Source of the DNA: an uncultured Clostridia bacterium
GTDB taxonomy: Bacteria > Bacillota > Clostridia > Oscillospirales > CAG-272
Reading direction: 5' to 3'
Assembly (NCBI GenBank): GCA_947626065.1
Contig: CANQQT010000001.1
Location: 94,183-145,384 of the forward strand
Length of the DNA stretch: 51,202 nucleotides
The notes beneath the pieces are model-generated. The model saw only the letters and a program-made list of their open reading frames with translations. It had not been told where the DNA came from and searched no databases. Both the position numbers and the translations under genes were made by a program. Positions 46,591 through 51,202 of this stretch are shown here, piece after piece (within the stretch, counting starts at the first letter, position 1; the number at the start of each line of letters is the position of its first letter).

Positions 46591-49377
46591 TCAGAGGGAT
46601 AGGAACGCGCCGTCCGTCTCAAAAATGTGGTCAAGTTCGTCGTTGTTCTGCGCTTTTAGCACCTTTTCACGAATCGCGCCTTTTGCCAGATCCAGCCGTT
46701 TGAATCTCGTATTCCCGGCGGCGTCCTTCCCTTGGCGAATCAGCTGGATTCTGCCGATTCTCGGTTCCTCAGCGGCATACTTTGCAAATCCTTTTGCCTT
46801 TCCGAGATTATCCTTGCGGGACGGATCGTGCGGTTCCAAAATATCAAGCACATAGGTCAAAATCGGATCGCTTCGAACGATCAGAAAGTCCGGGTATGCA
46901 GACTGCGTCTCGTTGTCCATCTCGTATGGAATACACAGCGACCAGCTTCCTCTGGAGGGATTGCGGATCCAGCACACAAAATCGTTTGCTTTCGCTTCTT
47001 CCTCTAAAACGCCGGATTCCCAATTGTTCAGCTTGATTTTGGCAATGCCATTTTCGTCGGCAAAGAGGTGGTTGTTGTATTCTTTTCCGCCCTCTTCCAA
47101 ACGCACGCTGATTGTTTCCGGCAGAGCAAAGTTATGTTTGCTGACGATATCGCCATCGGCCACAATAGCGCTGTATTGCTTCTTGCAGCGCTCATCTTTT
47201 GTGACGACGTATTTGCGATACTTGTCGTTTAATTCATGGAATTTCGTCTCCGCATACCGGTTCAGCTTTCCGATGCACTCGTCGTTGGACGCAAACAGAA
47301 TGCAATCAATTTTATATTCTGACGGATCTTCAAGGTTTCCGTATGCCCGCCCGTATTTATAGGGGAACCCATACGCACCGAGCCTTGCATCGGCGGCACG
47401 AAGCTGGCGGTCAAGATCGCTTTCGGATGCAGTAAAGAAATCATGGGCAAACCCATTGTCCAGAGACTCTCCGAACACGTCGAACACACGGACTGCCAGC
47501 TTGAAAGACAGCACCTTTTGTGCAAGCGCATCATAATCGCCGCTTTTGTGAAGCTCGTCGATATATTCCCGCATCATCGCCACGACTTCCGTCTCTATTT
47601 CATCGTTCGCCCCGGCAAAAATATTGCTTTGCGTGAGAATACCTGCAAGGCTCAAAAGGGATTTCAGATAGTTGTTGATTTTCACGTTGCGAACGATATA
47701 GGTCAAATATCCCTGCTCGTTGATAAATTTGGTAATCGCCTCCCGGTCGATTTCAACGGCGGGGAGGGCCGTTTGAGCGCCGGAAACCGTTTGCGCAGAT
47801 GTTTCCGGCTTTGCCGGTTTTGCCGGGATCGTTACCGTAGTCGTCTGCTGTGGATGACTTTCGGTTTGCGGCGCAGAGACGGTTTCGGGTTGTTTCGCCG
47901 CATTGCTCGTGTCAATATTATGTTCGTCCTGCGGAGCGGGGAATAGCGTCATTTGATTCGGATCGACTTCCGTCGCTTTTTTCGCTTTGGGCGGGTGGAC
48001 TGTCCACGGCACATAGACCTGCTGTTCCAGCGATTCTCCGTCGATGAACGTCGGGATTTCGCCGCCTTCTGTGCTTTGCAGCTCGTCGATGACTTCCTTG
48101 ACCGTATTCATGTTGAAGTAAGGCAGAAACAGCCGGACGTCGTTCAGCGAGTCGTCTACAAGAATATGACATTGCAAAGGAGTGCGCACCATTCGCCCCA
48201 GAAGCTGCGCAATATAGGTCGCGTCCTCCGCGTGGCGGAAGGACATCATCGTCTCCGCTCTCGGGCAGTCCCAGCCGGTGGAGAGATTTTCCTTGAACAG
48301 AACGACCCGAATGCGCTTATCGTCGGTAATTTCGTAAGGATCGATATGCGGCACGGCAAGCCCGTTCAGCGTGATCGTTCCCGCAGAGCCGAAGGTATGT
48401 ACGACCTCGTTTTCTCTAAACGGCGTACCGACGCGTTCTTCGATTTTTGCAAGCACGTCGTCAAGGTCAGTATCCGACAGCGCATTTCCGCTCCCGGAGC
48501 GCACCTGAATGACAAACACCGGGTTTACCTGCGCATAGTGCTGTTCGTAGGAATATTGATACCAGTGGTCGCATTTGTTCTTCCATTCATCCGTTGCCGC
48601 TTGTAGAACCGCCATTTCGTTGTTTTTCTCCGGGTCGTCCGGGTAGGTGATGACGATGCGGTCTTTCAAAAGGCCGGACGCACGTACCTCGTTGGCGGTA
48701 ATCACACATTTTTGCAGGGTGGAGCTGGTATCCCCGACAAGCGCATTGAACCTTGCCGCCGTCGCACTGATTCCGATCACCAGCGGCATGGGGGACAGCG
48801 GTGCTTCCGGGTAGCCCTTGAGGAAGCGCTGCATGATGGAGGTGGCTTTCCCGGCTTCCCGTCCCTGCATCCCCCGGTGCGCTTCGTCGATGATGAAATA
48901 CAGGCGGTCGGATTTTTCCCTGACCGTATTTTCCAGTGTTTCCCAAATCGTGTACTGGCGAGTGTCGGAATGATGGCCGAGATTTCCCGTTTTGCTGAGC
49001 TTCTGGGTATTCAGAAAGTAAATATGCCCGTCTTCCAGAAGCTCCATATCAAAGGATTCGTCCGTAATCGTGACGCACTGACCCAAGCGGATGCGATCCG
49101 CTTTGAGATCGAGTTTCTGTTTGGACTGCTCATTCAGGGCAGGGGAGTCGGACAGCCAGACGAAAATTGCCTCCGGCTGCTCCGCAAACTGGTCTGTGCC
49201 AAAATAAACGTCTTCAATGAAAGACGCCATAATGATGGTTTTCCCGGCGCCGGTGGGAGCTTGCAGCGATACCACCTGCGGGGTATGCGTCCGGCGATAG
49301 CTGCCAAGCGCTTCTGCAGTCTTTACCCGCAACTCCTCCACTGCCTTTTTCTGAAACGGAAAGAGTTCAACTTTCAT
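46591..49377 (-). CDS. res: Type III restriction enzyme, Res helicase-nuclease subunit
   Basis: A 928-residue superfamily 2 helicase subunit. Walker A LQAPTGAGKTIIMASF (about 41-56), the DEAH box FIIDEAHRGMQG (about 167), ISATAARFN (motif III) and LFKENLSTGWDCPRAETMMSFRHAEDATYIAQLLGRMVRTP (motifs V-VI) are present. The C-terminal region contains a PDFLIVRSD...ILTYVLDILEPH stretch compatible with the PD-(D/E)xK nuclease of Res subunits. A Pro/Thr/Gln-rich linker at about 475-540 separates two halves. It needs the Mod subunit (2 bases upstream gap) for site recognition and cuts DNA after translocation. Base composition is more AT-rich than the housekeeping genes, consistent with acquisition by transfer. 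Confidence 0.88.
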   Translation of the reverse strand: MKVELFPFQKKAVEELRVKTAEALGSYRRTHTPQVVSLQAPTGAGKTIIMASFIEDVYFGTDQFAEQPEAIFVWLSDSPALNEQSKQKLDLKADRIRLGQCVTITDESFDMELLEDGHIYFLNTQKLSKTGNLGHHSDTRQYTIWETLENTVREKSDRLYFIIDEAHRGMQGREAGKATSIMQRFLKGYPEAPLSPMPLVIGISATAARFNALVGDTSSTLQKCVITANEVRASGLLKDRIVITYPDDPEKNNEMAVLQAATDEWKNKCDHWYQYSYEQHYAQVNPVFVIQVRSGSGNALSDTDLDDVLAKIEERVGTPFRENEVVHTFGSAGTITLNGLAVPHIDPYEITDDKRIRVVLFKENLSTGWDCPRAETMMSFRHAEDATYIAQLLGRMVRTPLQCHILVDDSLNDVRLFLPYFNMNTVKEVIDELQSTEGGEIPTFIDGESLEQQVYVPWTVHPPKAKKATEVDPNQMTLFPAPQDEHNIDTSNAAKQPETVSAPQTESHPQQTTTVTIPAKPAKPETSAQTVSGAQTALPAVEIDREAITKFINEQGYLTYIVRNVKINNYLKSLLSLAGILTQSNIFAGANDEIETEVVAMMREYIDELHKSGDYDALAQKVLSFKLAVRVFDVFGESLDNGFAHDFFTASESDLDRQLRAADARLGAYGFPYKYGRAYGNLEDPSEYKIDCILFASNDECIGKLNRYAETKFHELNDKYRKYVVTKDERCKKQYSAIVADGDIVSKHNFALPETISVRLEEGGKEYNNHLFADENGIAKIKLNNWESGVLEEEAKANDFVCWIRNPSRGSWSLCIPYEMDNETQSAYPDFLIVRSDPILTYVLDILEPHDPSRKDNLGKAKGFAKYAAEEPRIGRIQLIRQGKDAAGNTRFKRLDLAKGAIREKVLKAQNNDELDHIFETDGAFLSL

Positions 49378-49379
49378 GT

Positions 49380-51202
49380 TCAGTTCCTCCCCGTGTTGAT
49401 TCTGAAATTATCGAGATAATCCCGGTAAAGCTGATAGGTGTGCTTGGCCTTCAAATTTTTCGCCATAGCGGAGTATCCCGCCTGATAATCGGTGACGATG
49501 TAAACCGTTTCGATTTCGGGATGTTCCCGCAATGCCGCTTCCAACTCTGGGAACGCGTTTTCTTCGTTGAGTACGGCGAACCGGTTTTCCGGCAAAAGCA
49601 ACATCTTCGGAATGTGATCTCCCTCTGCCGTCGGGCATTTGCCGTATGCGCCCGCCTTCATCCACAGCGTCGGCAGCATCTCTTTGAACTGCCTGCCGAT
49701 GGCGACGGCGTTTTTATCGAGAAAGCCCAGCTTGAAATAGGCGGCATTGGCCTTGAAACCGTCCGCCATGGGAAGATCGCTGCCGAGATAGTTGCCCTTG
49801 AGGGGCTGGCCGTTCACGTCGTGCCCCTCGATGGAGCAAACCGTGCGGGGCCACGTCACATAGCGGGCGATCCCCCAGCTTTCCCATTCTTCATCGCCGG
49901 GACGGTAGCCATTTGCGGTCAGTTCTTTTGCCTCGGCGTCGGAGACTTCGTTGTTCGTCACCAAAATGCAACGGCGATGTCCGCCGTCCTCGGCGTTGAG
50001 CAGATTGACCGCGTGAAGCGTCGTGCCGGAACCGGCAAAGAAATCGACGATAAGGGCGTTGGGTTTGTTGGCGACGAAAAAGCGAATGGTGTCATGAACG
50101 GCGTAGAGCGATTTTGGAAAAGCAAAATTGTGATCTTTTAATATTGTTTTGATTAGTGTAGAACCATAAATACTTGCATCATGCCTATCTCTTACCCAAA
50201 TTGAACGTGGTTCTTGCAGTAGTGAAGTAGTTTCCTCATTTTCATTAGAATATCTAAGTATTAGGGCACCATTCTCGTCTTGTCCTTCAGAAATCAATTC
50301 ACCACTTTTAACTTGTTGTAATTGTTTACGCTTCAAATATACGATAGACCATGTTCCTGAAGTTTTGTCTTTTCTTCCTATTTTTGCAACTCCATTAGCC
50401 AGTGCAGCACGTAAAGATTCTGGTTTCATTTGCCAGTTTCCCTCAGACCCATCCTTATGTAATGGCCAAGCAATTTCGCACCCAAACGGTGGAACAACAG
50501 AATCACGACTTGTGGATAATTCTAATGAGTCACCAACACTACGTATTATACCTGTCGCAGTTTCTATAAAAATAGGATAAAAGAGCTTTGGTCTATCAGC
50601 ACGGGCAGAATGTGTTCCTCGCCGTAAAAGGCTGTTCCAAATTGTGGGTAAACTTGCTGAATAATTCTTCGCATCCTTGTTTGCTGCAAATAGCATATTG
50701 TCATCTGTGCGGGTTACCGTTGCTACACCGATAAAAATGAAAAAAATATACTCCTCGCTACGGGAGAAAATTCCTGCTCGTGGTTGCCCCTTTTTATTGG
50801 TCATAGCCGTTACCATTTGCACAGTTGCTTCCGGAAACATTTCTTCGAGCAGACACCCCAAATGCAGATATTCCTTTTCATCGATCGTCACGATCAGCAC
50901 GGAGTCTTTCGGATTTAGCAGCTTCTTCGCTATTTTCAGCCGTTTCTGCATCATCGAAAGCCATTTGCTGTGCCGGTAGGTATCGCTGCTGTCCACGTAA
51001 TCGTTGTTGTATTTCCAGTCCCGTGCACCGGTGTTGTAGGGCGGGTCGATGTAAATGCAGTCCACCTTCCCGGCATAGAGATATTCCAATAGCTGCAAGG
51101 CGTGGTAGTTGTCCGCCTCAATCAGCGTGTGCCACAGGTCGCTGTCCGGCGCGTTGCAGACCGTGTCCATCGGCTTGAGATAGGGATAGATCGGCTCGCC
51201 GA
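49380..51202 (-). CDS. mod: Type III restriction-modification Mod DNA methyltransferase (5' end outside window)
   Basis: At least 607 residues of an N6-adenine methyltransferase; the frame stays open past ATG 51170 to the window edge (GEPIYPYLKP precedes it), so the start is probably outside. Catalytic motif IV DPPYNTG comes first, followed much later by the AdoMet-binding DFFAGSGTT, the beta-class order of Mod proteins. The region between about residues 130 and 350, encoded at roughly 50115-50815, is the target recognition domain. Its DNA is strikingly AT-rich compared with both flanks. Mod alone protects host DNA; with Res it forms the restriction complex. If ATG 51170 were the true start the protein would have 596 residues. 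Confidence 0.93.
   Translation of the reverse strand, partial: GEPIYPYLKPMDTVCNAPDSDLWHTLIEADNYHALQLLEYLYAGKVDCIYIDPPYNTGARDWKYNNDYVDSSDTYRHSKWLSMMQKRLKIAKKLLNPKDSVLIVTIDEKEYLHLGCLLEEMFPEATVQMVTAMTNKKGQPRAGIFSRSEEYIFFIFIGVATVTRTDDNMLFAANKDAKNYSASLPTIWNSLLRRGTHSARADRPKLFYPIFIETATGIIRSVGDSLELSTSRDSVVPPFGCEIAWPLHKDGSEGNWQMKPESLRAALANGVAKIGRKDKTSGTWSIVYLKRKQLQQVKSGELISEGQDENGALILRYSNENEETTSLLQEPRSIWVRDRHDASIYGSTLIKTILKDHNFAFPKSLYAVHDTIRFFVANKPNALIVDFFAGSGTTLHAVNLLNAEDGGHRRCILVTNNEVSDAEAKELTANGYRPGDEEWESWGIARYVTWPRTVCSIEGHDVNGQPLKGNYLGSDLPMADGFKANAAYFKLGFLDKNAVAIGRQFKEMLPTLWMKAGAYGKCPTAEGDHIPKMLLLPENRFAVLNEENAFPELEAALREHPEIETVYIVTDYQAGYSAMAKNLKAKHTYQLYRDYLDNFRINTGRN

Noticed and set aside
1..51202. 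tRNA, rRNA genes, insertion sequences, integrases or att sites
   Set aside because: None could be recognised by eye; no TTCGA-type T-loop with acceptor pairing and no transposase motifs were found.

Overview
The window reads as chromosome of a spore-forming Clostridia-type Firmicute with fairly high GC. Evidence for this: a glmS ribozyme in front of glmS, SpoIIE and a GerA-type germination protein, DnaD and a DnaC/DnaI-like helicase loader, Rex, ZapA, DUF1292, a split transketolase, and AGGAGG-type ribosome binding sites with sigma-A promoters. The species cannot be named from this sequence. Many intergenic gaps are filled with degenerate, purine-biased short repeats, which seems to be a habit of this genome.

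Layout. 1-1.1 kb: the end of an IbrA-like gene and a complete IbrB-like gene (PAPS-reductase-like plus ParB-like pair), cut by the window edge. 1.2-3.4 kb: extended -10 promoter, glmS ribozyme, glmS. 3.4-5.5 kb: a decayed M20 peptidase remnant, a small DUF6514-like gene, a 17/18-bp tandem repeat and a small membrane protein. 5.8-14.8 kb: a CASTOR/POLLUX-like ion channel, then a type II-A CRISPR-Cas locus (array of 9 repeats, leader, csn2, cas2, cas1, cas9, and a divergent tracrRNA). 15.1-31.5 kb: housekeeping genes (dut, U32 peptidase, zapA; nth, thiI; an E2-like acyltransferase and a glycoside-hydrolase-like lipoprotein; spoIIE; transketolase halves; a likely 6S RNA; DUF1292; rex-dnaD-dnaC-SDR). 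31.6-36.9 kb: galU, dCMP deaminase, rimI, tsaD, isocitrate dehydrogenase-like, and an AraC regulator. 37.2-42.2 kb: a divergent five-gene oxidoreductase/amidohydrolase operon, probably controlled by that AraC protein. 42.4-46.5 kb: TSUP transporter, GerA-type protein, DUF1508 protein and a membrane protein. 46.6-51.2 kb: a type III restriction-modification pair (res, mod), with mod running off the window.

The CRISPR-Cas locus is the most informative part. The four cas genes overlap by ATGA junctions and all key catalytic residues of Cas9 and Cas1 are present. The array reads leftwards. Its leader end carries the ATTTGAG anchoring motif known from type II-A systems and its far end is degenerate. 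A strong promoter lies over the csn2 stop codon, and an 11-bp hairpin followed by a T run sits just after it, before the first repeat. The tracrRNA runs on the other strand from a perfect-consensus promoter that overlaps the cas9 ribosome binding region. The distal end of the array abuts the ion-channel gene with no terminator visible between them. Other points of interest are an AT-rich target-recognition segment inside mod, a Rex-like protein whose NAD-binding glycine motif is altered, an acyltransferase-like protein lacking the catalytic histidine, and paired regulatory sites upstream of the AraC-linked operon.
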